64,000 nucleotides of DNA from Streptomyces griseoruber. Lineage in GTDB: Bacteria; Actinomycetota; Actinomycetes; Streptomycetales; Streptomycetaceae. The DNA lies in contig NZ_KQ948773.1 of the NCBI RefSeq assembly GCF_001514205.1, positions 282,624 to 346,623 of the forward strand. The letters run 5' to 3'. The position numbers were made by a program, and so were the translations under genes. Positions within the stretch are counted from its first letter, which is position 1. Each line of letters begins with the position of its first letter. The notes beneath the pieces are model-generated. The model made no database searches and was not told where the DNA came from. It saw only the letters and a program-made list of their open reading frames with translations. Positions 1 to 7,848 of the stretch are shown piece after piece.

Positions 1-2169
1 GCGGCACGGGCGGTGTCCGGCTTCTACACGGCCGCCGTGGTCGACGCCGACCCGCGCGCCGCGGTGCCCTGGCTCGCCACGGCCTACGTCCCCGCGCCCT
101 CCCTCGAGGAGATAGTGAACGACTGCGGGCCGATGCCGGCCCAGGCCGTGCGCTGGCTGGCGGCGGGCGTCGCCGAGGCGCTCCAGTCGATCCACGGCGC
201 GGGACTCGTCCACCGTGACCTCAAGCCGTCGAACGTCCTCGTCGTCGAGGACGGCCCCCGGGTGATCGACTTCGGTATCGCCTCCGGCGTCTCGAACACC
301 CGTTTGACGATGACGAACGTCGCCGTCGGCACCCCCGCGTACATGTCCCCCGAACAGGCCAAGGACTCCCGCAGCGTCACCGGCGCCAGCGATGTCTTCT
401 CCCTCGGCTCGATGCTCGTCTTCGCCGCCACCGGCCACCCGCCCTTCCACGGCGCCAACCCGGTCGAGACGGTCTTCATGCTGCTCCGCGAGGAGCCGGA
501 CCTCGAAGGCCTTCCGGACGAGCTGCGGCCGCTCATCGAGTCCTGTATGCAGATGGACGCCACGGCCCGCCCCAACCCGGCCGACCTCCAGGCCCAGCTC
601 GCCCCGCACCTGTTCGGCTCCGGCTCCGACGACAGCGGTACGGCGTCGGCGTGGCTGCCCGAGAAGGCGGTCACCCTCATCGAGACCCGCCGCGGCGGCC
701 GTCCCGCCCTCAAGCCGGCGCCGGTGAGCCCGCGCGTCCCGGCGCTGCCGCCGCCCCCCGCCCACGACCCCGTGGTGCCCGCGCCCGCGCCCGCCCTCGG
801 CCCGGTGCCCGTCGCCGTCGGCGCCCCCGACACCGGCCCGGTGCGCCTGGCCGGCGCGGCCGTGCCGATCGGCCCCGGCCCGCGCGTCGCCGACGTCCGC
901 GCCACCGCCGCCGTCAAGGCACCGCTGCCCGAGCCCGGCCTGGTCGCCAACTGGACCCGGATCCGCCCCGCCCTGGGCGCGGGCGCCGACACCGCCCTCA
1001 CGGCCCCGCAGACCACGGCGGCCCCCGACGCCCACCCGGCGGGCTGGCGCCCCTGGCGGTTCCGCATGTCGAACGACGTGTGGGGCACCCCGGCCGTCTC
1101 CGGTGACCTCGTCTACGTCACCTCCTTCGAGGTGCACGCGCTCGACGTGGCGACCGGACGGCGCCGCTTCAAGACCCGGGACGTGGCCTGGTCGATGGCG
1201 GTCGCGGACGGCCGCGTCCACGCCTCCGACGGCCCCACCCTGTTCGCCCTGGAGGCCCGCGAGGGCCAGGACCTGTGGCGGCTCCAGACCGACGCCTGGG
1301 TCTACTGCCTGCGCGCCGAGCGCGGCACGGTCGTCACCGGTACGCGTGGCGGCGGGGTCCAGGCCTGGGAGGCCTCCACCGGGCAGAAGCTCTGGGAGAT
1401 CACCGGCTGCCAGAGCGACTTCGAGTCGCCCGAGGCGGGGCCCGCCCTGCACGACGGCACGGTCTTCGTCTGGCAGGACGCCCGGCTCAGAGCCCTGGAC
1501 GCCCGTACGGGTGACGAGCGCTGGTCGTACCCCATCGGCGACGCGGCCTCCTGCGGCGGCGTCCCGGTCCGGGTCACCCCCGCCCCCGACGGCCATGTCT
1601 ACCTCTCGGCCGGCACCCGCGTCATCGCCGTCGACGTGGTGAGCGGCATGGTGCGCTGGCACTTCGAGGCCCCGGCGGTCTTCCTCTCCCCGCCCGCCTT
1701 CGTCCCCGGCCCGGCCGTCACCGGCGGTGGCGTCTACCTGGCCGACTACCTCGGCACGGTCTACGCCCTCGACGCCGCCGACGGCCGCGACCGCTGGCGC
1801 ATCGCGACGGAGTCCCGCTCCTCCATCGACCCGGTCCTGGTGGCGGCCGGCCATGTCCACGTCGGCAGCGGCAAGGGCCTCTACACCCTGGACGCGGTCA
1901 CCGGCACGCCCAAGTGGCGCTTCCAGGCGGGCGGCGACATCGTGGGCTCCCCGGCGGTCGAGGCGGGCCGTATCCACTTCGGCTCCACCGACCACCTCCT
2001 GTACACCCTGAAGGCCGACGACGGCCGCCTGCGCTGGAAGCTGGCCACCGGCGGCGAGATCACCGGCTCCCCGGTGGTCCGGGACGGCGTGGTGTACGCG
2101 TGCAGCAAGGACCGCTGCGTGTACGCGCTGGACGCGGAGAAGGGGACGGGCACGGCTCGTACGGTCTGA
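1..2169 (+). CDS. afsK: Serine/threonine protein kinase AfsK, C-terminal PQQ-type beta-propeller (5' end outside window)
   Basis: The reading frame is open from the first base and the glycine loop and ATP-binding lysine of the kinase N-lobe are missing, so the gene starts upstream. The visible kinase part has the catalytic loop HRDLKPSN (about residue 70), DFG (about 90) and GTPAYMSPEQ (about 110-119). A proline/alanine-rich linker follows, and from about residue 345 onward come repeated blades of the type VYVTS..VHALDVATG..RW, typical of PQQ-like propellers. In Streptomyces, AfsK is known to autophosphorylate and to phosphorylate AfsR, which then switches on afsS. The naming rests on this architecture plus clear afsS and afsR genes 5 kb downstream on the opposite strand. 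No membrane segment is visible in the part present. Confidence 0.9.
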   Translation, partial: AARAVSGFYTAAVVDADPRAAVPWLATAYVPAPSLEEIVNDCGPMPAQAVRWLAAGVAEALQSIHGAGLVHRDLKPSNVLVVEDGPRVIDFGIASGVSNTRLTMTNVAVGTPAYMSPEQAKDSRSVTGASDVFSLGSMLVFAATGHPPFHGANPVETVFMLLREEPDLEGLPDELRPLIESCMQMDATARPNPADLQAQLAPHLFGSGSDDSGTASAWLPEKAVTLIETRRGGRPALKPAPVSPRVPALPPPPAHDPVVPAPAPALGPVPVAVGAPDTGPVRLAGAAVPIGPGPRVADVRATAAVKAPLPEPGLVANWTRIRPALGAGADTALTAPQTTAAPDAHPAGWRPWRFRMSNDVWGTPAVSGDLVYVTSFEVHALDVATGRRRFKTRDVAWSMAVADGRVHASDGPTLFALEAREGQDLWRLQTDAWVYCLRAERGTVVTGTRGGGVQAWEASTGQKLWEITGCQSDFESPEAGPALHDGTVFVWQDARLRALDARTGDERWSYPIGDAASCGGVPVRVTPAPDGHVYLSAGTRVIAVDVVSGMVRWHFEAPAVFLSPPAFVPGPAVTGGGVYLADYLGTVYALDAADGRDRWRIATESRSSIDPVLVAAGHVHVGSGKGLYTLDAVTGTPKWRFQAGGDIVGSPAVEAGRIHFGSTDHLLYTLKADDGRLRWKLATGGEITGSPVVRDGVVYACSKDRCVYALDAEKGTGTARTV

Positions 2170-2312
2170 CGCCCGTCTCGTCCGGGTGCGGGACGGCCGT
2201 CGCACCGGGCTCGGGCTGCACGGAAGGGGTCCGCGCGGCGGCCGCCACCGCAGACGCTACGCCGGGTGCCGCCCGGTCGCCAGGCAGTGACATGCCCGTG
2301 ACAGCACCTGTC

Positions 2313-2318
2313 TAGGCT
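2313..2318 (+). promoter_or_regulatory. -10 hexamer TAGGCT of a probable leaderless promoter
   Basis: TAGGCT lies exactly six bases before the ATG at 2325. A TANNNT box at this distance puts the transcription start at or next to the A of the start codon. No ribosome-binding sequence precedes the ATG, which fits leaderless translation. Confidence 0.5.
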
Positions 2319-2324
2319 GACCGT

Positions 2325-2813
2325 ATGAACACACGGGGGCACGGAAAGTTCAGGTTCGCGGCGGTCTCGGTGCTGGTGGTGCTGGCCCTGACGGGCTTCT
2401 CCACCGGCAAGAGCCGCCACCACAGCAGCCACGGCGACAGCGACGGCAGCGGCGGGGGCGGGTGCAGCAGCTCCAGCCAGGACCATGACGGGTCGTCGTC
2501 GACGTCCGGGGGGTCCGGCAGCGGCTCCACGACCGTGCAGGACATGCAGGCGGCGGAGGTCGAGCTGCTGGACTGCGCGACGAAGACCGAACCGTACGCC
2601 ACGGTGCGGGTGTTCAACCCCAACTCCGGGGGTGCCACCTTCACCGTCACGGTCGATTTCCTCGACGCCGACTCCCACCGGGTGGAGGAACGGACCGCGT
2701 CCGAGTACGTCGCCGGAAACGACACGACGACGGTCCGGGTGGCCCTCTCCGACCCGGCCCTCACAGCGAAGATCGACCACTGCGAGCCGGAGGCGTACGC
2801 ACCGATGAGCTGA
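2325..2813 (+). CDS. Small secreted protein of unknown function
   Basis: This 162-residue protein has a basic N-terminus and a hydrophobic segment (about residues 10-25, FAAVSVLVVLALTGFSTG) that looks like a signal peptide. A Ser/Gly/His-rich low-complexity linker (about 30-70) follows, then a C-terminal domain of about 90 residues with a beta-rich pattern (TVRVFNPNSGGATFTVTVDF). That pattern resembles small immunoglobulin-like domains that carry extracellular proteins, though I do not recognise a named family. One cysteine in the linker and two in the domain could form disulfides. It lies 155 bases after afsK on the same strand, with its own probable leaderless promoter. Confidence 0.7.
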   Translation: MNTRGHGKFRFAAVSVLVVLALTGFSTGKSRHHSSHGDSDGSGGGGCSSSSQDHDGSSSTSGGSGSGSTTVQDMQAAEVELLDCATKTEPYATVRVFNPNSGGATFTVTVDFLDADSHRVEERTASEYVAGNDTTTVRVALSDPALTAKIDHCEPEAYAPMS

Positions 2814-2826
2814 CCACGCCTATCGC

Positions 2827-2850
2827 GTACTTCACGTACTTCACGTACTT
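2827..2850. repeat. Nine-base tandem repeat GTACTTCAC
   Basis: GTACTTCAC occurs twice in a row, followed by a partial third copy (GTACTT). It lies 50 bases before the antitoxin-like gene at 2900 and could be part of its operator or simple slippage. No function is shown. Confidence 0.6.
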
Positions 2851-2899
2851 GCTGACCCGGTGCACCCTGAAGAGGCCGGGACGAGCGAGGAGGCAGGCC

Positions 2900-3247
2900 A
2901 TGGCCGCGGTCCACTATGAGAGCTACACCCAGGCGCGCGCTCACCTGAAGGACCTCCTTGACGCGGCCGACGAGGGGCGCGTGGCGACCGTGCGCCGTGA
3001 CTCCGGCCGCTCGGCGGTCCTGGATGTGGAGCGGCTGCGCCACTGTCTGTCGCTGGTCCGCCCGTCGAAGGCGGAGGTGGTCGCCGAGGCGAACGGCTGG
3101 TCCGTCCGCCGGCCGCGCTCGGCAATCAGCCAACGGAACGCAAAAAGCCCCTGCGGATGCTCACCGTCCCGCCGCTGCGTGGGCGCAGTCCCGCATGTTC
3201 CTTTGCTGTATTCGCTCAGAAGCCCCTCACCTGACCCGGGGCCGTGA
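2900..3247 (+). pseudogene. Phd/YefM-type antitoxin-like gene, C-terminus apparently replaced or frameshifted
   Basis: The ATG at 2900 follows a good GAGGAGG site. The first 70 residues (MAAVHYESYTQARAHLKDLL, then VATVRRDSGRSAVLDVERLR and EVVAEANGWSV) match the N-terminal DNA-binding and dimer part of Phd/YefM prevent-host-death antitoxins of Streptomyces. After GWSV the sequence becomes Arg/Ser/Pro/Cys-rich, with no family resemblance, and ends close to the convergent enoyl-CoA hydratase-like gene. No RelE/Doc toxin follows. I read this as a truncated remnant, possibly cut when the catabolic block next to it was inserted; a functional short antitoxin cannot be excluded. Confidence 0.55.
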
Positions 3248-4000
3248 CCCCGACCGCCCCCCGAACAACCTCGCCTGCTCCTCGTCCGGCAGGTTCCCCA
3301 GCGCGATGAGATGCGGCGCCTGGGCCCAGCCCGCCCCGCGTGCCGCCTCCGTCGCCGACCACAGGGCCCGTACCGTGCCCTGGACGCCAGTGGTCGGGTA
3401 TCCGGCGATGACCGTGGCGCAGGCGGTGGCGGCCCCCAGTGCCTCGCCGGGATCGGTGAGTTCGGAGACCAGGCCGACGGCGTGGGCCCGCCGGGCGGAG
3501 ATCCGTTCGGCGGTGCCCATCAGCATCATGCGGGCGGTCTCGCCGTACGGCATCCGCTGGGCCATCAGGACGGACTCGTAGGCGCTGACCATGCCGTACG
3601 TGGTGTGCGGGTCGAAGAAGACGGCGTCCGCGCCCGCGACGATGAACTCGCATTCGCCGAGGAGGTAGAAGGCGCCGCCGCAGGCCATGCCCTCCACCGC
3701 GGCGATCACCGGCTTCCAGAGGTCGTTCGCCTTGGGGCCGATGGTGAGGAGGGGGTCGTCCTGCATGTAGGGGGAGGGGGGTTGCGGGACGGCGGTGTCG
3801 CGGTCCAGGCCGGTGCTGAAGGCCCGGCCCCCCGCCCCCGTGAGGACCACGGCCCGCACCGTGTCGTCGAAGCGCAGGTCCCGCCACACCTTTGCGAGCC
3901 GCCGGGCCGTGTCCAGGTCGATGGCGTTCAGCTTGTGCGGGCGGTCGAGGGTGACGACGGCGACCCCGGTCTTCTCGGCCACCTCCAGTCTCACGCTCAC
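3227..4000 (-). CDS. Enoyl-CoA hydratase/isomerase (crotonase) family protein
   Basis: This 257-residue protein has the crotonase fold: VVTLDRPHKLNAID near the N-terminus, the first oxyanion segment (GRAFSTGLDRD, about 59-68) and the second (AVEGMACGGAFYL, about 101-113). The two glutamates that catalyse hydration in classical enoyl-CoA hydratase are not obvious: tyrosine and histidine stand where Glu is expected (GGAFYLL, FDPH), so the reaction may not be simple hydration. GTG start at 4000 overlaps the stop of the upstream DUF35 gene by four bases (GTGA), so the two are translationally coupled. Third gene of the operon thiolase-DUF35-crotonase, which is headed by two CTGAC..GTCAG operators. 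Confidence 0.85.
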   Translation of the reverse strand: MSVRLEVAEKTGVAVVTLDRPHKLNAIDLDTARRLAKVWRDLRFDDTVRAVVLTGAGGRAFSTGLDRDTAVPQPPSPYMQDDPLLTIGPKANDLWKPVIAAVEGMACGGAFYLLGECEFIVAGADAVFFDPHTTYGMVSAYESVLMAQRMPYGETARMMLMGTAERISARRAHAVGLVSELTDPGEALGAATACATVIAGYPTTGVQGTVRALWSATEAARGAGWAQAPHLIALGNLPDEEQARLFGGRSGSRPRVR

Positions 4001-4419
4001 GGCCGCTCCAGGACCCACTGCACCAGCCCCTCGGCGGTGAAGACCGCCTGTACCCGGGCGCCGATGCGGATCCGGTCGGGGGAGAGGGAGTCGAGGGGGG
4101 CGCCCGCGTGCCGGACGAGGTTTCCGACCAGGCGGATCCGGGGGGCGTCGGTGAGTTCGACGAGGATCACGTTGTACGGGGCCTGTGCCGCGTAGTCGGG
4201 GAGCAGGGGCGGGTGCGGGACGACGTAGGACCAGATGCGGCCCCGTCCGGACGTCGGCCGCCACTCGCTCGCGAAGGACTGGCAGTGCGGGCAGCAGGGG
4301 CGGGGCGGGAAACGGGGCTCGGTGCAGTCGGCGCAGGTCTGGACGCGGAGTTCGCCCCGCGCGGCGTACTGCCAGAAGGGGGCGCCGTCGGGGTCGGTGA
4401 CCGGGGTCAGCAGAGGCAT
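3997..4419 (-). CDS. Zn-ribbon/OB-fold DUF35 protein, partner of thiolase-like enzyme
   Basis: This 140-residue protein has a rubredoxin-like zinc ribbon (Cys29, Cys32, Cys43, Cys46: CADC...CPHC) followed by an OB-fold (WSYVVPHPPLLPDYAAQAPY onward), the two-part layout of the DUF35 family. Members act as acyl-CoA binding partners of non-decarboxylating thiolase-like proteins; in steroid side-chain degradation the ChsH2 DUF35 domain and Ltp2 together form a retro-aldolase. Here the gene sits seven bases after the thiolase-like gene and overlaps the crotonase gene, so a complex with the thiolase-like protein is likely. The substrate cannot be read from the sequence. Confidence 0.85.
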   Translation of the reverse strand: MPLLTPVTDPDGAPFWQYAARGELRVQTCADCTEPRFPPRPCCPHCQSFASEWRPTSGRGRIWSYVVPHPPLLPDYAAQAPYNVILVELTDAPRIRLVGNLVRHAGAPLDSLSPDRIRIGARVQAVFTAEGLVQWVLERP

Positions 4420-4426
4420 GGGGCGG

Positions 4427-5572
4427 TCAGCTCCTCAGCAGGAGGGCGGAGGTGGGGACGCCCTCGCCCGCCGTGACCAGGCAGGTCGCGGCGTCGGGGA
4501 CCTGGGCGGTGCTGGTGCCGCGCAGTTGGCGGACGCCTTCGTTGATGAGGTTGAAGCCGTGCACGTACGCCTCGCTGAGCCCGCCACCGCCGGTGTTCAG
4601 GGGCAGCCGGCCGCCGATCTCCAGGGCGCCGCCCTCGGTGAACGCGCCGCCCTCGCCCCGGCCGCAGAAGCCGTAGCCCTCCAGGGAGAGGGGGACCAGG
4701 GCCGTGAACGCGTCGTAGATCTGCGCCACGTCCACGTCGGCGGGGGTGACGTCGGAGTGCTTCCAGAGGTGGCGGGCCGCCGTCCAGGCGGGGCCGGTGA
4801 GCGGGTCGTCGTTCCAGTAGTTGACCATGCCGTGGTGCTGGGCGGGCAGGCCCTGGGCGGCGGAGTGGACGTACACCGGCCGCTGCCGGCAGTCCCGGGC
4901 CCGTTCCCGGCCGACGATCACGCAGGCCAGTGCCCCGTCCGTCTCCAGGCAGTTGTCGTACAGGCACAGGGGCTCGCTGATCCAGCGGGCGGTCATGTAC
5001 ATCTCGCGGGTGAGGGGGCGGTCGTACATGATCGCGGCGGGGTTCTGGTTGGCCCGGTTGCGGCAGGCGAGGGCCACGTTGAAGAGGTGGTCCCTGGTCG
5101 CGCCGTACTCGTGCATGTAGCGGCGGGCCAGCATGGCTATCTCGTCGGCCGGGCGGAGCAGGCCGTAGGGGCGGGTCCACTGGGCGGGGGTGGGGAGCTG
5201 GACGGCGGTGTTGGTCCAGGGGCGGGGGCCGCTGCCGCGCTTGCGGGAGCGCCAGGCGACGCCGACCGTCGCCTGGCCGGCGGCGATGGCGGCGGCCAGA
5301 TGCGCGACGGTCGCGCACGAACCCCCGCCCCCGAAGCCGACCTTGCTGAAGAAGGTCAGGTCCCCGAACCCGACCGCCTTGGCCAGTTCGACCTCGTCGG
5401 TCTCCTCCATCGTGTAGGAGGCGAGCGCGTCGACCTCGTCCGGGGCGATCCCGGCGTCGTCGAGCGCGGCGAGGACGGCGCGGCAGGCGAGGGTCTTCTC
5501 GCTCTCGGGGAGGTGCTTGGCGAACCGCGTCTGGCCGATGCCGACGATCGCGGTGGTGTCCTTGAGGGTCAC
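4427..5572 (-). CDS. Thiolase-fold lipid-transfer protein (SCP-x/Ltp2-like)
   Basis: This 381-residue protein has the thiolase start (TAIVGIGQTRFAKHLPES), a cysteine in GGGGSCATVAHLA (about residue 86) at the position of the nucleophile, and a C-terminal GGGGLSEAYVHGFNLINEGV segment in place of the classical GHP motif. This is the pattern of the lipid-transfer-protein branch, some members of which perform retro-aldol rather than thiolytic cleavage. GTG start at 5572 has GGAGG ten bases upstream. It is the first gene of an operon with DUF35 and crotonase genes and is divergent from the FadD3-like ligase; the shared 135-base promoter region holds two CTGAC..GTCAG palindromes. Confidence 0.87.
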   Translation of the reverse strand: MTLKDTTAIVGIGQTRFAKHLPESEKTLACRAVLAALDDAGIAPDEVDALASYTMEETDEVELAKAVGFGDLTFFSKVGFGGGGSCATVAHLAAAIAAGQATVGVAWRSRKRGSGPRPWTNTAVQLPTPAQWTRPYGLLRPADEIAMLARRYMHEYGATRDHLFNVALACRNRANQNPAAIMYDRPLTREMYMTARWISEPLCLYDNCLETDGALACVIVGRERARDCRQRPVYVHSAAQGLPAQHHGMVNYWNDDPLTGPAWTAARHLWKHSDVTPADVDVAQIYDAFTALVPLSLEGYGFCGRGEGGAFTEGGALEIGGRLPLNTGGGGLSEAYVHGFNLINEGVRQLRGTSTAQVPDAATCLVTAGEGVPTSALLLRS

Positions 5573-5628
5573 GCTGCACGCACCTCCGCAAGGAGAACAA
5601 CAGGGCAGGCAACAGGCAGCCGACGTGG

Positions 5629-5643
5629 CTGACAGGTCGTCAG
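5629..5643. promoter_or_regulatory. Operator palindrome CTGACAGGTCGTCAG (site A of seven)
   Basis: Six-base half-sites with a three-base spacer (CTGACA-GGT-CGTCAG, one mismatch). It lies 57 bases from the thiolase-like gene start and 65 bases from the acyl-CoA ligase start, in their divergent promoter. Together with site B it is spaced 27 bases centre to centre. Confidence 0.8.
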
Positions 5644-5655
5644 GTTACCGCTAAT

Positions 5656-5670
5656 CTGACGGGTAGTCAG
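5656..5670. promoter_or_regulatory. Operator palindrome CTGACGGGTAGTCAG (site B of seven)
   Basis: Same palindrome as site A with one mismatch in the right half (AGTCAG). It ends 37 bases before the ATG of the acyl-CoA ligase. It is identical, on the opposite strand, to the site at 16638. Confidence 0.8.
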
Positions 5671-5707
5671 CTACTGGGTCAGCTACCGGGAGGCAGGGAG
5701 GCCGGTC

Positions 5708-7297
5708 ATGCGCGGTGACGTGGAGTGGGGGACGATTCCCGAACTGGTGCGCCGGGCGGCCGAGCGGTACGCGGACACCGAGGCGGTGGTCGAGGGCCGC
5801 ACCCGGATCCCGTACGGCGAACTCGGCGCCCGGGTGGAGCGTGCGGCGGCGGCCTGCCTGGCGAACGGGGTGCGGGCGGGCGACCGGGTCGGCATCTGGG
5901 CCCCCAACTCCCTGGACTGGATGGTCGCGGCGCTGGGCGCGGTGACGGCGGGCGCGGTGCTGGTGCCGCTCAACACCCGTTTCAAGGGCATGGAGGCGGC
6001 GGACGTGCTGCGCCGCAGCGGGGCCCGGCTGCTGTTCGTGACGGGGACCTTCCTGGGGACCTCGTACGTGGCCTCGCTGCGGCGGGCGGCCGGGGAGGGG
6101 CCCTCGGGCGGCCGGGGTCCGCTGCCGGGCCTGCCCGCCCTCGAACAGGTGGTGGTCCTGTCGGACGACGCGCCCGTGGACTTCCGCACCTGGAAGGACT
6201 TCCTGGCGAGCGGGGAGGGGGTGGGCGCGGGGGAGGTGCGGACCCGGGCGGACTCGGTGCGCGGGGACCGGCCCTCGGACCTCGTGTTCACCTCGGGCAC
6301 GACGGGCCGCCCCAAGGGCGCGGTGATCACCCACGCGCAGACCCTGCGGGCGTACGAGGTGTGGAGCGACCTGGCCGGCCTGCGCCACGGCGACCGCTAC
6401 CTCATCGTCAACCCCTTCTTCCACACCTTCGGCTACAAGGCGGGCGTGATCGCCTGTCTGATGCGGGGCGCGACGATGATCCCGCAGCCGGTCTTCAACG
6501 TGGACACGGTCCTCGCGAACCTCGCGGCGGAGCGGGTCTCGGTCCTGCCCGGCCCGCCCACGCTCCACCAGTCCCTGCTGGACCACGCGTCGAGGGACAC
6601 CTATGACCTGTCCGCACTGCGGCTGGTGGTGACGGGCGCGGCGGTGGTGCCCCTCCAGCTCGTCGAACGGCTGCGGGGCGAACTGGGCGTCGGGACGGTC
6701 CTCACGGCGTACGGCCTCTCGGAGGCGAGCGGCATCGTGACGATGTGCCGCCGGGGCGACGACCCCACGGTGATCGCCTCGACCTCGGGCCGCGCGATCC
6801 CCGGCACGGAGGTACGGGTGGAGGCGCCTCCCGGACAGCCCGGGGAGGTCCTGGTCCGGGGCTTCAACGTCATGCGCGGCTACTACGAGGACGAGGCGGC
6901 CACCCGGGAGGTGCTGACCCCCGACGGCTGGCTGCGCACGGGTGACATCGGCGTCCTGGACCCGGCGGGCAACCTGCGCATCACCGACCGCCTGAAGGAC
7001 ATGTTCATCGTCGGCGGCTTCAACGCCTACCCGGCGGAGATAGAGCAACTCCTCGGCCTGCACCCGGACGTCACGGACGTGGCCGTCATCGGCGTCCCGG
7101 ACCCCCGCCTCGGCGAGGTCGGCAGGGCCTACGTCGTCCGCCGCCCCGGCGCGCACCTCACCGCCGACGACCTCATCGCCTGGGCCCGCCGCGAGATGGC
7201 GAACTACAAGGTGCCGAGGTCGGTGGAGTTCGTGGGGGAACTGCCGCGCAACGCGAGCGGGAAGGTCGTGAAGGGGGAGCTGCGACGGCTCCCCTAG
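5708..7297 (+). CDS. Acyl-CoA ligase, FadD3-like (AMP-forming)
   Basis: This 529-residue ANL-superfamily enzyme forms an acyl-adenylate and then the CoA thioester. Visible motifs: the P-loop FTSGTTGRPKG (about 197-207), NPFFHTFGYKAG, the adenine-binding YGLSEASG, the hinge TGDIGVLDPAGNLRITDRLKD, and the C-terminal NASGKVVKG with the catalytic lysine. The stretches NPFFH.FGYKAG..ACL..GAT and LPGPPT.HQSLLDH are like FadD3, the mycobacterial ligase for the HIP steroid ring fragment, so a bulky cyclic or branched acid is a plausible substrate. The start follows AGGGAGG by six bases. Divergent from the thiolase operon, under two shared operators. Confidence 0.87.
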   Translation: MRGDVEWGTIPELVRRAAERYADTEAVVEGRTRIPYGELGARVERAAAACLANGVRAGDRVGIWAPNSLDWMVAALGAVTAGAVLVPLNTRFKGMEAADVLRRSGARLLFVTGTFLGTSYVASLRRAAGEGPSGGRGPLPGLPALEQVVVLSDDAPVDFRTWKDFLASGEGVGAGEVRTRADSVRGDRPSDLVFTSGTTGRPKGAVITHAQTLRAYEVWSDLAGLRHGDRYLIVNPFFHTFGYKAGVIACLMRGATMIPQPVFNVDTVLANLAAERVSVLPGPPTLHQSLLDHASRDTYDLSALRLVVTGAAVVPLQLVERLRGELGVGTVLTAYGLSEASGIVTMCRRGDDPTVIASTSGRAIPGTEVRVEAPPGQPGEVLVRGFNVMRGYYEDEAATREVLTPDGWLRTGDIGVLDPAGNLRITDRLKDMFIVGGFNAYPAEIEQLLGLHPDVTDVAVIGVPDPRLGEVGRAYVVRRPGAHLTADDLIAWARREMANYKVPRSVEFVGELPRNASGKVVKGELRRLP

Positions 7298-7302
7298 AGA
7301 CG

Positions 7303-7350
7303 GACGCCGGCACCCGCACCGGCACCCGCACCCGCACCCGCACCCGCACA
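7303..7350. repeat. Six-base (CACCCG)n-type tandem repeat after the ligase gene
   Basis: Imperfect repetition of GCACCC/GCACCG units fills the space between the ligase stop and the terminator hairpin. It is probably slippage-prone filler and would encode nothing on either strand. Confidence 0.6.
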
Positions 7351-7353
7351 TGC

Positions 7354-7405
7354 ACACGCACCGGCCGTGGTGACTCCCCTCCGGGTCACCACGGCCGGTG
7401 CGTGT
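7354..7405. terminator. Bidirectional terminator hairpin, 21-bp perfect stem
   Basis: The arms 7354-7374 and 7385-7405 (ACACGCACCGGCCGTGG.. and its exact complement) pair over 21 bases around a ten-base loop. It lies between the convergent ligase gene (ends 7297) and afsS (ends 7423). There is no U-tract, as is common in Streptomyces. Confidence 0.85.
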
Positions 7406-7422
7406 CCTGCGGTCACGTCACC

Positions 7423-7626
7423 TCAGCGCACCGGCTTGAACGGCTCCGACGTCGCGTGGATGTCCTTCGTCTCGATCGTCTCGTCGACCGGCTCCGTGGT
7501 GGCGTGGATGTCGCCCTGCGTGGTCGCCTCGCCGTTGGCCCCCGTGATGAGAGCCGCTTCGGCTGCCTGGACGGGCTCGGAGGTGGCGTGGATGTCCTGC
7601 TGCTTGACCTTCGACTCGTCGCTCAT
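7423..7626 (-). CDS. afsS: AfsS, small activator of secondary metabolism
   Basis: This 67-residue acidic protein carries three copies of the motif DIHAT(S/T)EP (residues 11-18, 39-46 and 55-62), the repeat that defines AfsS/AfsR2. AfsS is transcribed when phosphorylated AfsR binds its promoter, and it raises antibiotic production in Streptomyces by an unresolved mechanism. It lies immediately downstream of afsR on the same strand, with a 222-base gap that holds its own promoter. ATG at 7626 is preceded by a purine-rich GGAAGCGAGCGATC. It is convergent with the ligase gene across a strong hairpin. Confidence 0.93.
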   Translation of the reverse strand: MSDESKVKQQDIHATSEPVQAAEAALITGANGEATTQGDIHATTEPVDETIETKDIHATSEPFKPVR

Positions 7627-7798
7627 GATCGCTCGCTTCCCCATGTGGTGTGCTGTGCTCGGGTGATCAGGGCCCACCCGGTCCGTCCCCCGCGGATGGC
7701 CGGGCGGGCCCTCGGGCCGCCCGTCCCCCCCCGGTTCTCCGGTGGGCGGCCCCGCCGCGATCCGTCCGTTCCCCGACGGGACGCATCGACTGCCCCTG

Positions 7799-7831
7799 AG
7801 CATGGAGCCCGACGATAAACGAACAATGAAC
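7799..7831 (-). promoter_or_regulatory. afsS promoter with AfsR/PhoP-type direct repeats
   Basis: Reading the minus strand, GTTCATT (7831-7825) is followed directly by GTTCGTT (7824-7818), two adjacent seven-base repeats of the kind bound by AfsR and PhoP at the afsS promoter. A -10-like CATGCT lies 13 bases further on (7804-7799). The repeats begin only 17 bases past the afsR stop codon. Transcripts would carry a leader of about 170 bases before the afsS ATG. Confidence 0.65.
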
Positions 7832-7848
7832 GACCCGGGCAACCGGGT

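Noticed and set aside
2190..2230. Hairpin after afsK as a terminator
   Set aside because: Only a six-base GC stem (GGTGCG/CGCACC) with mismatches outside it; not convincing.
5651..7357. Minus-strand frame opposite the acyl-CoA ligase, starting in the CACCCG repeat
   Set aside because: It begins with CGCGC-type repeat residues and lies wholly opposite a well-supported ligase.
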